Positions 43,263 to 51,250 of a DNA stretch of 63,670 bases are shown here, piece after piece. Below the pieces are notes generated by a model. It made no database searches. It saw only the letters and a list, made by a program, of their open reading frames with translations, and was not told the origin of the DNA. This DNA is from an uncultured Eubacteriales bacterium (GTDB lineage Bacteria; Bacillota; Clostridia; Christensenellales; CAG-138), in assembly GCA_900544965.1 (NCBI GenBank), contig UQXE01000008.1, positions 1 through 63,670 on the forward strand, read 5' to 3'. The translations under genes were made by a program, and so were the position numbers. Positions within the stretch are counted from its first letter, which is position 1. Each line of letters opens with the position of its first letter.

Positions 43263-45167
43263 ATGGAAAAGACCAATAGGGCCCCTGGCGGACGCGACGC
43301 AAACAAATTCCGGCGCCCCAAGAATACCAAGGCGGCCATCGGGAGAATATTCTCCTACATGTCCGGATACAGGATGAAGATGGTGCTCGTGGTAATCGGC
43401 ATAATACTCTTCGCTGGTACAAATATAATGGGAACCTATCTTTTAAAGCCTATAATAAACGAATATATAGTGCCGTTTATTGGCCAACAGGACGTGGATT
43501 TCAGCGGTTTTATCGGAATTCTCATGCTTATGGGAGCCGGTTATCTGGTAGGCGTATTAGGAATGTATATGTATCAGCGTATAATGGTAACCGTATCCAC
43601 GGGAACGCTGCTGAAGCTTCGCAAGGATATGTTCGATCATATGCAGAAACTGCCGGTCAAGTTCTTTGACCAAAAAACCCATGGTGAAATAATGAGCCGG
43701 TATACGAACGATATAGACTCTATGCGCGAGCTGTTAAGCCAGGGCATTCCTCAGCTTATTAATTCGTCAATTCGGGTTACCGGCGTTTTTATCATGATGA
43801 TCGTAATCAGCCCGATCCTAACCCTTTTGGCGGTAGTAATGCTGGCTATAATGATGCTTGTAGTGAAGGTGCTGATGAAAAAGAGCGGGTTCTATTTCAG
43901 AAGGCGTCAAAAAGCGCTGGGTGAGGTAAACGGCTATATCGAGGAAATGATAGAGGGACAGAAGGTGGTCAAGGTCTTCTGTCATGAACAAGAGGTTAGA
44001 GAAGACTTTGACGTATTGAACACGGAAGTTGAAAGCGCGACCGCTTCCGCCAACACATGGGCCTCCATACTTATGCCAATTATGGGCAACCTGTCGCATT
44101 TCCACTATGCGGCGTCAGCGGCCATTGGCGGGCTTATGGCCATTGCCGGAATGCTTGATATAGGCTCGATAGCGTCGTTTTTGCAGTATTGCAGGCAGTT
44201 TTCAATGCCTATAACCCAGCTGTCGCAGCAGTTCAACTCCGCAATGAGCGCCCTGGCGGGAGCCGAGCGCATATTTGAGCTCATCGACTCCCCTATAGAA
44301 GACGACGACGGAGTTGTAACGCTTGTAAACGCCAGGGAGGGAATGAACGGAACGCTGTCTGAATGTTCAGAACGCACGGGAATATGGGCATGGAAAGTCC
44401 CTGACGCCTCCGGCGGATTTGACCTTGTTGAAATAAAGGGAAGCGTGCAGCTAAAGGACGTTACCTTCAGTTACGATGGGGAGAAAGTTGTGCTTCATGA
44501 CGTTTCGATATACGCAAAGCCAGGGCAGAAGATAGCGTTTGTAGGTTCCACAGGAGCCGGCAAGACAACAATAACAAACCTTCTCAACAGGTTTTACGAC
44601 ATACAGGAAGGTGAGATAACCTATGATGGTATACCTATAAAAACTATCAGAAAAGCGGATTTAAGACGTTCGCTTGCAATGGTGCTGCAGGATACCCATC
44701 TGTTTACCGGCACTGTTATGGAAAACATACGCTATGGCAAGCTTGATGCAACGGACGACGAAGTCATTGCGGCGGCAAAGCTGGCAAACGCCCACTATTT
44801 TATCAGCCACCTTCCCCATGGATATGATACGGTGCTTACGGCTGACGGAGCAAATCTAAGCCAGGGACAAAGGCAGCTGATCGCAATAGCAAGGGCCGCC
44901 GTGGCGGACCCGCCTGTTCTTATTCTTGATGAAGCGACCAGTTCAATAGATACGCGTACCGAATCGTTGATTGAAAAGGGCATGGATAGACTTATGGCCG
45001 GACGAACCGTATTTGTTATAGCCCACAGGCTGTCCACGGTTAGGAACTCAAACGCAATTATGGTTTTGGAAAACGGGCGCATAATAGAGCGCGGCGACCA
45101 TGAAGACTTGCTAAAACAGCATGGGAAATATTATCAGTTGTATATGGGTATGTTTGAGCTAAGTTAA
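43263..45167 (+). CDS. ABC exporter half-transporter with canonical ATP site
   Basis: The 634-residue partner of the preceding gene. The membrane domain spans ~30-350, and the ATPase has canonical Walker A (GSTGAGKTTITNLLNRF), signature NLSQGQRQLIAIARA and Walker B ILILDEATSSID with the catalytic Glu. Between the membrane domain and the ATPase is an insertion of ~35 residues (NAREGMNGTLSECSERTGIW) also seen in LmrD/BmrD-like partners. I start it at ATG 43263 behind GGGGGTGG. The two genes are adjacent and form a probable heterodimeric multidrug or lipid exporter under MarR control. Confidence 0.92.
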   Translation: MEKTNRAPGGRDANKFRRPKNTKAAIGRIFSYMSGYRMKMVLVVIGIILFAGTNIMGTYLLKPIINEYIVPFIGQQDVDFSGFIGILMLMGAGYLVGVLGMYMYQRIMVTVSTGTLLKLRKDMFDHMQKLPVKFFDQKTHGEIMSRYTNDIDSMRELLSQGIPQLINSSIRVTGVFIMMIVISPILTLLAVVMLAIMMLVVKVLMKKSGFYFRRRQKALGEVNGYIEEMIEGQKVVKVFCHEQEVREDFDVLNTEVESATASANTWASILMPIMGNLSHFHYAASAAIGGLMAIAGMLDIGSIASFLQYCRQFSMPITQLSQQFNSAMSALAGAERIFELIDSPIEDDDGVVTLVNAREGMNGTLSECSERTGIWAWKVPDASGGFDLVEIKGSVQLKDVTFSYDGEKVVLHDVSIYAKPGQKIAFVGSTGAGKTTITNLLNRFYDIQEGEITYDGIPIKTIRKADLRRSLAMVLQDTHLFTGTVMENIRYGKLDATDDEVIAAAKLANAHYFISHLPHGYDTVLTADGANLSQGQRQLIAIARAAVADPPVLILDEATSSIDTRTESLIEKGMDRLMAGRTVFVIAHRLSTVRNSNAIMVLENGRIIERGDHEDLLKQHGKYYQLYMGMFELS

Positions 45168-45185
45168 AAGCTTAGGTTAATTATT

Positions 45186-45217
45186 GCGATTCCAATCCGT
45201 TCATGGATTGGAATCGC
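45186..45217. terminator. Bidirectional terminator
   Basis: GCGATTCCAATCC pairs perfectly with GGATTGGAATCGC around GTTCAT. It lies between the convergent exporter and membrane-protein genes. Confidence 0.9.
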
Positions 45218-45233
45218 TTCGTTTCTTCAGACA

Positions 45234-46607
45234 TTATTTTAATGCTGGGACATATGCCTCAAATTCGGCGTTGCTGCCGTCTGATAATACCGCGTTAGCC
45301 GTAAAATGCCATACCGGCAGATAATAACCCTGACTGTTGACCATATAGCCCAGATCGCAGTCGGTAAATTCTGCGGACGCTGCCTCTGAAAACAGCGTAT
45401 AAGCTCCCCCGCCCTTTATCAGCCTTGAATATGCCTCATTTTGAGATATTATGTGCTTTTTGGCCTCAAGCACCAGGTCAGGGCCATCCTTTCGTATTCT
45501 GGTAATTTCATCTCCCCTTACGCTGACGGTTAATCTGTTGTTGTTCAGTATAGGAGCGCCATCAAAGGCCGTCATATAATACATATCGTACCCTCCGGGG
45601 GAACCGTCATCGCTTTCAGCCTCAATACAATCGGTTTGCTTATACAGTTCAGTAGTAAGCAAATCATTGTTTTCAAAGAACGTTCTGACAAGCTCGTCCG
45701 CCTGCTGCGCGCTGATATTTTGAGAATTATCCGATATAAGGTTTAACGTATACACCCAGCTATGGTCAGCTGCGTACGACAATGACGCGCGTTCATCCGT
45801 CACCGTATAACCGCCTCCGTCTGCATAGCTTATCGTACCATCTGGCATCAATACGTCGCGCAGTTCTCCTACAGCTTCAACGGTAGATCGTGCGTAATAA
45901 GCGTATACTTCCTCTATGGATCCGCTCTTATCAAGTTCTATGGACAGGGTTATGTCGTCGGGCAAAGGCACATCGCTTTTAAACAGCGAAAGGTCCGCAT
46001 ATCCTTTGCCGAAATCGACGATTAAAATTATGGCGATGCCTAAATAGACCACGGAACAAATTATCCAGGCGGCAATCCCCTTACACTTATTTGGAACCGG
46101 TACCCTCAAACTTTTAAAAACCGAAGTTTTTTGAATCAGCCTGGATATTATTACATACAGCCCTGTTCCAACCGCCATTCCAACTCCTGCAAGCAGATAT
46201 TCATCGGTTATGAATGGCTGGCCTGTAATGATCTGCTTAAGGTTAAAGAGCAGAGATACTATTATTCCGGTTATCAGCGAGCCGATAACTCCAATTCCCG
46301 GAAACGCAGCCATATAGAAGAATCCCGCTACAGCGAAGGGACCCGCATATCTTAAAAGATCGTTGAGAACAGCCGTATAGCCATATTCCGATATTTCAAA
46401 AACCTTGTAAAAGGGCATATAAACCGATACGGCGGCGGCTTCATAATTCAGCTTTATAAGCCATGCTGAAAATAAACCCGCGAAAAACAATATCATGGAT
46501 ATAATTCGGGCAAAAGGCGTTTTATTCCTCTTCATTATAATTGATATGCATACGCATAATATAGCGGTGATAGCCGCAACCACAGTTATTAACAACGAGT
46601 TTGGCAA
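45234..46607 (-). CDS. Membrane protein with VanZ-like region and extracytoplasmic domain
   Basis: A 457-residue protein. The N-terminal ~205 residues hold about six hydrophobic spans. Within them, SLLFNLKQIITGQPFITDEY, then LLAGVGMAVGTGLYVIIS, follows the layout of VanZ-like proteins (E-x-x-Q...G-R-x-F-D-x-D-D...N-x-x-G). That is a resemblance, not a firm assignment. The remaining ~250 residues would lie outside the cell, with two repeats of an alpha/beta type (ISAQQADELVRTFFENNDLL, SQNEAYSRLIKGGGAYTLFS) as in YycI/PepSY-like folds. I cannot name its function. Confidence 0.6.
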   Translation of the reverse strand: MPNSLLITVVAAITAILCVCISIIMKRNKTPFARIISMILFFAGLFSAWLIKLNYEAAAVSVYMPFYKVFEISEYGYTAVLNDLLRYAGPFAVAGFFYMAAFPGIGVIGSLITGIIVSLLFNLKQIITGQPFITDEYLLAGVGMAVGTGLYVIISRLIQKTSVFKSLRVPVPNKCKGIAAWIICSVVYLGIAIILIVDFGKGYADLSLFKSDVPLPDDITLSIELDKSGSIEEVYAYYARSTVEAVGELRDVLMPDGTISYADGGGYTVTDERASLSYAADHSWVYTLNLISDNSQNISAQQADELVRTFFENNDLLTTELYKQTDCIEAESDDGSPGGYDMYYMTAFDGAPILNNNRLTVSVRGDEITRIRKDGPDLVLEAKKHIISQNEAYSRLIKGGGAYTLFSEAASAEFTDCDLGYMVNSQGYYLPVWHFTANAVLSDGSNAEFEAYVPALK

Positions 46608-47052
46608 TGATATATCCTCCTATACATATATATTTTGATTATAGCATGCACACTTGAAATATGGCAAACAGATATGCGGACTATTCGCCCCTTCCGCTGC
46701 GGATGGCCTCGATGATTCAGGTTGACTTAAATAACTAAAACAATGCTTGATTATACAATAAAACAATGCTATAATGCTCTGGATGCTGAATTTCAGTTGA
46801 TTTTTGTATTTTATAAAGCTCGGCTAAGTTTTGCGTCAAAAAGGATTGGTGTCAAGCGGTCATAACGGCGCGTTATTCAAAGATCACGATACTTGAGATC
46901 CTTTTAAAATCGGTAAAGCCTTGGTTTCTCGCCGCTTCTTATGCAGACTAGAATCAAATGCTTTGCTGTATCCGCCCATGGTTCCATCCGTTGCGTTTTT
47001 GACGTTAAATGTCATATAATGAATCGGACGGCGCAAAGGCCATCACATATAT
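46608..47052. other. Spacer upstream of the tRNA-Ser array
   Basis: No gene is visible. A possible promoter for the tRNA array is TTGCGT (46991-46996) and TATAAT (47015-47020), 18 bases apart and 32 bases before the first tRNA-like sequence. The rest is AT-rich with no recognised RNA. Confidence 0.4.
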
Positions 47053-47093
47053 GGAGATGTACCCAAGTGGCTGAAGGATCCGGATTCGAAATC
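47053..47093 (+). pseudogene. tRNA-Ser 5-prime half (fragment 1)
   Basis: GGAGATGTACCCAAGTGG starts a typical serine tRNA: acceptor strand, U8, D arm, and an anticodon loop TTCGAAA (anticodon CGA). After TTCGAAATC the match ends. No T arm and no CATCTCC to close the acceptor stem are found downstream, so only the 5-prime half remains. It differs from the complete tRNA-Ser 270 bases downstream. Confidence 0.8.
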
Positions 47094-47244
47094 GAGTGAC
47101 CTCGTTGCTAGCTCCCTTTGCGGAAACCGTTGATTTACAGGCTTTTAATGCCTTGATGATTGGGCTGTGTGCTTGGATTTCTCTCCATCAGTTCTCTCCT
47201 TTTTCCGAGGTTGATTTTTGAGCTGATGTTGAAGATAAATACAC

Positions 47245-47286
47245 GGAAAGTTATCGAAGTGGTCATAACGAGCCGCACTCGAAATC
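47245..47286 (+). pseudogene. tRNA-Ser 5-prime half (fragment 2)
   Basis: This copy repeats the first ~41 bases of the complete tRNA-Ser(CGA) gene that follows, identical from ATCGAAGTGGTCATAACG through the anticodon loop CTCGAAAT, with changes only in the acceptor strand. It ends at the same place as fragment 1. The next bases (CATGTGAG) do not continue a tRNA. Confidence 0.85.
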
Positions 47287-47322
47287 ATGTGAGATTCTCC
47301 TAAAACTGCATATTTATGATAC

Positions 47323-47411
47323 GGAAGAGTATCGAAGTGGTCATAACGAGCCGCACTCGAAATGCGGTTGTCCGCAAGGGCACGTGGGTTCGAATCCCAC
47401 CTCTTCCGCCA
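47323..47411 (+). tRNA. tRNA-Ser(CGA)
   Basis: A complete class II tRNA of 89 bases with encoded CCA. The acceptor GGAAGAG pairs with CTCTTCC. The anticodon stem CCGCA/TGCGG surrounds loop CTCGAAA, so the anticodon is CGA, reading UCG codons. A long variable arm (TTGTCCGCAAGGGCAC) and the T arm GTGGGTTCGAATCCCAC are intact. It marks the left end of the accessory region and is followed by a terminator. Confidence 0.95.
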
Positions 47412-47446
47412 AAAACCCGCACAAACACTAGGTTTGCGCGGGTTTT
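47412..47446 (+). terminator. Terminator after tRNA-Ser
   Basis: AAAACCCGC pairs with GCGGGTTTT, with an inner CAAAC/GTTTG extension, followed by CTCTTTG. It begins at the base after CCA. Confidence 0.88.
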
Positions 47447-47486
47447 CTCTTTGTCTCTCATGATCCAATTTTCGTGTCTTCGCCGA

Positions 47487-47523
47487 AATGGTGACAAAAA
47501 CGTGGTGACATTGTCACCACGTT
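47487..47523. promoter_or_regulatory. Repeated GGTGAC sites and hairpin next to the integrase
   Basis: AACGTGGTGAC (47499-47509) pairs with GTCACCACGTT (47513-47523), followed by a T-run. The motif GGTGACA also occurs at 47490, again inside the hairpin, and inverted at 47512, and a weaker GGTGATAA lies near 47576. This could be a terminator, or arm-type binding sites for the integrase whose gene ends 110 bases away. Confidence 0.5.
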
Positions 47524-47631
47524 TTTTCTCTCTTTATTCATCCAACGCATTCTGGCTGGATTCTCTGGCGACATTTTGGTGATAAGAAGTGGTAACAGGG
47601 CTTGTAAATTGCCAAAGCCATCCGGGAATAT

Positions 47632-48912
47632 TCATTCGTCACTCTGTTGATTCTCCTGGATTTTATCAGTGTCCGCTTTCGGGAACAGCGCGTTGTGGTA
47701 GGCGTCCAGCACGAACTTCTTTCGCTCCAGCCGCACATCTACGTATTGCGCGGTCATAGCTTCCAGATTGGTTGAAATTCCAAGTTGTAGGCCCGTCCCT
47801 TTCAGGCTGTAGCCCAGGATCATGCCCACGGTATAAAAATCGCCGGTCAGCTGGTGCATATTGGTCGCCGCCGAATGGCGCAGGTCGTGGAATCGGAGGT
47901 GGGGCAAGTCCATTCGCCGGATCAGCTGGGCAAAATTTGCGGATACGATGTCCCGGCGGTTGGGCGCGCCGTTAGGCTTTGCGTTGACCAGGTCGTTTTC
48001 ATAGTAGATTCCGCCGCCGTTCCTTGCAAGACTTCGTTGACGCTCTTGAAGTTCCAGTTGCCTTTCAAAGTACTCTTTTGCCACACCAGTAGGGAGTACA
48101 CGCTCTCCCGAACCGTCTGCCCTTTTGCCTTTCACGGTCGCCATATCACTGGCCTCCGTCGTCCCCGCAGGGATCTTGAAGGGGAGCTGTTCCACCACGG
48201 AGAAGCATCCCTTATCCAAATCCACATTGCGCCATCTCAGGCCCAATATCTCGCTCATGCGCATGCCGTACATGCCCGCCAGCATGACGATCATTTCCCA
48301 TTCCGTACCGGTAAGCAGTCCAAATAGCCGCTGCATCTGCGGGATGGTGTACGGATCGGGCGTTTTCCCCTGTTTGCCAAACTTGGTCAGAATATCCCGG
48401 GCTGGATTGTGATCGATGTAACGGTATTTCCGCGCCGACTCCAGCGCAACGCTTAAGATGCGCTGGGTGTAGCGGACAGAACTCTGGGACAGTCCCTCGT
48501 CAAACATCTTCTGGAACATCTCGTCCAGCATAGCTGGGGTGAGCGCCCGCAGCTGTACATAGCCGATATGGGGCACAATGTGGTTGCGAATGTAGCTCTT
48601 GTATCCGTCAAAGGTGCTGGGGCGCAGATTGGCCTTGCCATGCTGCTCTATCCAGGTCCCCATGTACTCCTGAACCGTCTGCTTGCCCTTGACCATGTGA
48701 ATGGGCGAATAGGACGGACTGGCCAGCTTCGTGCGCATCTCCGCCTCATATTGGACGGCTTCCTTCTTTGTGGCAAAGCCCTTCTTCACATGGGTTTTCC
48801 ATTTTCCCTGCTGCTGGTATTTCACATTGACGTCGTACACCACGCCCGCCTTGCCCGTCAGTGCGCCGTTCCCATCTCTCTTATTTTTTACCTGTCTCGT
48901 CGATACCGACAT
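47632..48912 (-). CDS. Tyrosine site-specific integrase
   Basis: A 426-residue tyrosine recombinase. The N-terminal AP2-like arm-binding part (GVVYDVNVKYQQQGKWKTHV) and the SAM-like core-binding part (VQEYMGTWIEQHGKANLRPS) precede the catalytic domain. The catalytic residues sit in GMYGMRMSEILGLRW (Arg), RFHDLRHSAATN (His-x-x-Arg) and TAQYVDV (Tyr). The usual second His of GHSS is Tyr here (LGYSLKG), a tolerated variant. GGGAGG lies 9 bases before the ATG. With the excisionase upstream it should integrate at the neighbouring tRNA-Ser gene. Confidence 0.93.
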   Translation of the reverse strand: MSVSTRQVKNKRDGNGALTGKAGVVYDVNVKYQQQGKWKTHVKKGFATKKEAVQYEAEMRTKLASPSYSPIHMVKGKQTVQEYMGTWIEQHGKANLRPSTFDGYKSYIRNHIVPHIGYVQLRALTPAMLDEMFQKMFDEGLSQSSVRYTQRILSVALESARKYRYIDHNPARDILTKFGKQGKTPDPYTIPQMQRLFGLLTGTEWEMIVMLAGMYGMRMSEILGLRWRNVDLDKGCFSVVEQLPFKIPAGTTEASDMATVKGKRADGSGERVLPTGVAKEYFERQLELQERQRSLARNGGGIYYENDLVNAKPNGAPNRRDIVSANFAQLIRRMDLPHLRFHDLRHSAATNMHQLTGDFYTVGMILGYSLKGTGLQLGISTNLEAMTAQYVDVRLERKKFVLDAYHNALFPKADTDKIQENQQSDE

Positions 48913-48963
48913 GAACTATAACCTCCCTTTCTCCGCGAGCACGTTATGCGTTACATAACGTCG

Positions 48964-49052
48964 GAGTTGTGTCCGGTTTGGCGAAGCCAAATTCGCGTCC
49001 TTCAGACGTGAAAGGACACAACTCCCAGTTTGAAAGATTGATCTTTCAAACT
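48964..49052 (-). promoter_or_regulatory. Paired inverted repeats between xis and int
   Basis: GAGTTGTGTCC (48964-48974) pairs with GGACACAACTC (49014-49024) around 39 bases. Immediately beside it AGTTTGAAAGAT (49027-49038) pairs with ATCTTTCAAACT (49041-49052), overlapping the xis stop. They could be a terminator/antiterminator controlling int expression, or protein-binding sites of the recombination complex. Confidence 0.6.
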
Positions 49053-49276
49053 TCCGCCTCCTTTTCCACACGGATTTTATTCCGCTCGTACCAGTCCCAA
49101 ATCGCGGCTTCCACCAGCAGCTTTCGGTTTCCATTCTCGACATACTCAATTTGCCGGTCCTCGATCAGCTGGCGCAGCTTGTTTTCCCCGATGCCGCTGA
49201 TGCGGCTCATCTGTTCCACGTTTTTGAGCAGCGTGTCCTCACGGACGTAAGGCGCTGTGTTATTGGACTTCTTCAT
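49046..49276 (-). CDS. Excisionase (Xis-like)
   Basis: A 76-residue winged-helix protein of the clostridial excisionase type: YVREDTLLKNVEQMSRISGI, then GENKLRQLIEDRQIEYVENG, then KLLVEAAIWDWYERN. Such proteins bend DNA and direct the integrase toward excision. GAGGG lies ~7 bases before the ATG. It lies 130 bases upstream of the integrase gene on the same strand. Confidence 0.85.
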   Translation of the reverse strand: MKKSNNTAPYVREDTLLKNVEQMSRISGIGENKLRQLIEDRQIEYVENGNRKLLVEAAIWDWYERNKIRVEKEAEV

Positions 49277-49902
49277 AAAGATACCCTCATTTCCATCTGA
49301 TTTTTTCTGCGCAAACGCACAGCATCACATTTCACTCCCTTCTTCCTTATGCTGACATCTTGAATATGCGGGAGATTGAAAGGATTTATGAAACGGATGG
49401 GAAAGGAGGGTCAGTACATAGTTGTTTTTCTGCGACAAAACTTCACAATAGCCTTAGAGCACAGCGGCATGAACTATTAAAAGGATCCAGAAAGGCCTGC
49501 ACACGTTCCACTTACGGATACCGGTGCAGGCCGTTTGATCGTTTTCTTTATGGATTTCCGTCATACCCAGTGTATGACATACTGGTTTAACGTCTCTAGG
49601 ATTAAAAAATACTTTTATGCTGCGGCAACCACGATTGCAAGAGAATCCGTGAGAAAAACGGTGGTTATCGGACCTCCGACCGTCTATATTCTCATCCGGC
49701 GGTTTATTTGGCCCTCCGGCCGTTTTGACTCAATATGCTCTCACCCCCTTCTAAAGAGGGCCCGTTTTCAAAAACGACTGGAGACCAAAAACGGCTGTCT
49801 GGCGTTTCTAAATCCGATCAATGTCCTTCATATTATAGTTGGGACGAAAAAGCCGCTCCGGAAGGCGGATTCGTTTCCAATCTAGGAAAGGAGGATGTGT
49901 TC
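49277..49902. other. Non-coding stretch with strong hairpins
   Basis: About 625 bases without a supported gene. A hairpin GGCCTGCAC (49494-49502) with GTGCAGGCC (49525-49533) is followed by GTTTGATCGTTTTC and resembles a terminator. From 49670 to 49730 the short motif CCTCCGRCCGT occurs twice (GGACCTCCGACCGTC and GGCCCTCCGGCCGTT) with a CCGGCGG between. The plus-strand frames of 76 and 116 codons in this area have no ribosome binding sites and no recognisable content. Confidence 0.45.
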
Positions 49903-50118
49903 ATGTTATTATTAAATGGCAAGAAGGAAATAGACGTCAAGGATATCTATGCGACTATCCAATTTCACATTGATTTATTCGCAAATACGAAAGACGGAAA
50001 AACAGACGCGCCTGTGGGCAACACAGATGGAAATCTGTTTTTACTTCGGGATGGGACTCTGCACTTTTCAAACGAGAAAACCGAATATGTTACTATGGAC
50101 ATTTTATCTGAGCAATAG
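49903..50118 (+). CDS. Small hypothetical protein
   Basis: A 71-residue acidic protein of unknown function. AAAGGAGGATG lies 7 bases before the ATG, which is far better than any upstream start in the same frame. It reads KEIDVKDIYATIQFHIDLFA, then LFLLRDGTLHFSNEKTEYVT, with no membrane span. A very strong hairpin terminator follows. It belongs to the accessory region between integrase and defence genes. Confidence 0.6.
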   Translation: MLLLNGKKEIDVKDIYATIQFHIDLFANTKDGKTDAPVGNTDGNLFLLRDGTLHFSNEKTEYVTMDILSEQ

Positions 50119-50136
50119 GCTTGTACCAGAAAAACG

Positions 50137-50187
50137 AAAGGCAGGAACCCCGCTGTGTTCTAGAGACGCAGCGGGGTTCTTGCCTTT
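50137..50187. terminator. Strong bidirectional terminator
   Basis: AAAGGCA-GAACCCCGCTG pairs with CAGCGGGGTTC-TGCCTTT, about 18 pairs with one bulge on each side, between convergent small genes. Confidence 0.9.
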
Positions 50188-50189
50188 AA

Positions 50190-50450
50190 TCATTGCTTTA
50201 AGAGCTTATAAAACTTGTGCCCAGGCCTGATTCCTTCCGTCCCTGTCAGATAGCTAAGATTGATATCAAAATACTCCGCCAACGCGCAGAGGACATCCAG
50301 CGGCGGCTTGTTTGCTCCTAATTCATAATAGGAGTAGGTGGAGCGGTTCACATGAATATAGTCGGCTACTCGTTGCTGGGAGACACCAGTGAGAGTGCGC
50401 AGCAGTCTCAATTTTTCAGCAACATTACGGTAAATTTCTGATCCTTTCAT
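50190..50450 (-). CDS. XRE-family HTH regulator
   Basis: An 86-residue Cro/C1-type regulator: EKLRLLRTLTGVSQQRVADY, then IHVNRSTYSYYELGANKPPL, then LCALAEYFDINLSYLTG. Helix-turn-helix residues 24-60 are typical of the SinR/phage repressor class. I use the ATG at 50450. A GTG four codons upstream is possible. It overlaps no other gene and probably controls itself or the adjacent accessory genes. Confidence 0.88.
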   Translation of the reverse strand: MKGSEIYRNVAEKLRLLRTLTGVSQQRVADYIHVNRSTYSYYELGANKPPLDVLCALAEYFDINLSYLTGTEGIRPGHKFYKLLKQ

Positions 50451-50476
50451 AGTCCATATCACATACGGCCACTCGG

Positions 50477-50962
50477 TTAATATGTTTTTCCCAGAATACA
50501 GACATAAATCGAGCCGTCTTCATCTCGCGCGGCTCCTGCCCCAATACGTATAAGCTCCTCAGAAGCTAAGTCGGAGCAATGTACGGTCAACAGCGAACCC
50601 TCTTTTACTCCATCCTCAAAAGCTCCTTTTCCCACAGACTCGACACCGGAGCAGGAATGGTATAAGTTTTTTGTCTGGGCCATTTCCTCCGCGTGCGCCT
50701 GTGCGGCGGCCGATAAATCAGCATCCATATTCAAGGGCTTGCTTCTATGTGAGTTGACTCCCAACAATAAATCATAAAGGTATGCGTTTCCCATCGCCTC
50801 CACGCTTGAGCCGTCAGAAGGTACCGGCGGCGGTGTATCAGGACGCTCGGGAGCGGACGTTTTCGACTGAGACGCTTCCTCTGGAGGATAAGAAGCCGTT
50901 TGCGGCGCCGCAGGCACTTCACTGGATGGTGAAGAAACCGCTCTTTCAGGCGAGGAACTCAT
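50477..50962 (-). CDS. CAP (SCP/PR1-like) domain protein, C-terminal part of a split lipoprotein
   Basis: A 161-residue frame with a Pro/Ser-rich linker (VSSPSSEVPAAPQTAS) then a short CAP domain: LLGVNSHRSKPLNMDADLSA, then AQAHAEEMAQTKNLYHSCSG, then IRIGAGAARDEDGSIYVCIL, with the characteristic His and Glu residues. It has no signal peptide of its own, and a Ser/Pro linker of this kind normally follows a lipidated N-terminus. The frame just upstream (50991-51218) supplies exactly such a lipoprotein start, so the two probably formed one gene. Confidence 0.6.
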   Translation of the reverse strand: MSSSPERAVSSPSSEVPAAPQTASYPPEEASQSKTSAPERPDTPPPVPSDGSSVEAMGNAYLYDLLLGVNSHRSKPLNMDADLSAAAQAHAEEMAQTKNLYHSCSGVESVGKGAFEDGVKEGSLLTVHCSDLASEELIRIGAGAARDEDGSIYVCILGKTY

Positions 50963-50990
50963 TTTATTTTCTTATACTTCTGAGGATCTT

Positions 50991-51218
50991 TCAGTGATAT
51001 GGGAGGGATTTGATGACTTCTCTAAGTACACTTGTTGTTGTATCTGCGGCGGAAAAAGGCTTTGCTAGCGTCTCTGTAGGTGTTCTTGTTGGTATTTCGT
51101 TTAGAGATTGCGCCGAGAAAAATTCTTCAAAGCTGGAGTTAACTGTTTCTTTGGTCGTGCATGCCGGTAAAAGCAATAACCCGCAAAGCAGACAAAACAG
51201 ACTGGTGATTCTTTTCAC
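50991..51218 (-). CDS. Lipoprotein N-terminus, probably the split 5-prime part of the CAP gene
   Basis: A 75-codon frame beginning MKRITSLFCLLCGLLLLPAC, a lipoprotein signal with lipobox LLPAC, and continuing SSFEEFFSAQSLNEIPTRTP. It stops 29 bases before the CAP-domain frame. AGTGAAAAGAATC-type purines lie near the start. If the two are joined by a frame change the result is a normal secreted CAP lipoprotein. As it stands the product would be a short lipopeptide. Confidence 0.5.
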   Translation of the reverse strand: MKRITSLFCLLCGLLLLPACTTKETVNSSFEEFFSAQSLNEIPTRTPTETLAKPFSAADTTTSVLREVIKSLPYH

Positions 51219-51250
51219 TTTAATTTCAATATTTTACCCCCCCACGCCGC

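Noticed and set aside
47053..47160. First tRNA-like sequence as a functional tRNA-Ser
   Set aside because: No T arm and no 3-prime acceptor strand are found in the next 100 bases, so it cannot fold as a tRNA.
49535..49885. 116-codon plus-strand frame upstream of the small hypothetical gene
   Set aside because: No ribosome binding site. It crosses repeated GC-rich motifs and ends just before a well-supported start in another frame.
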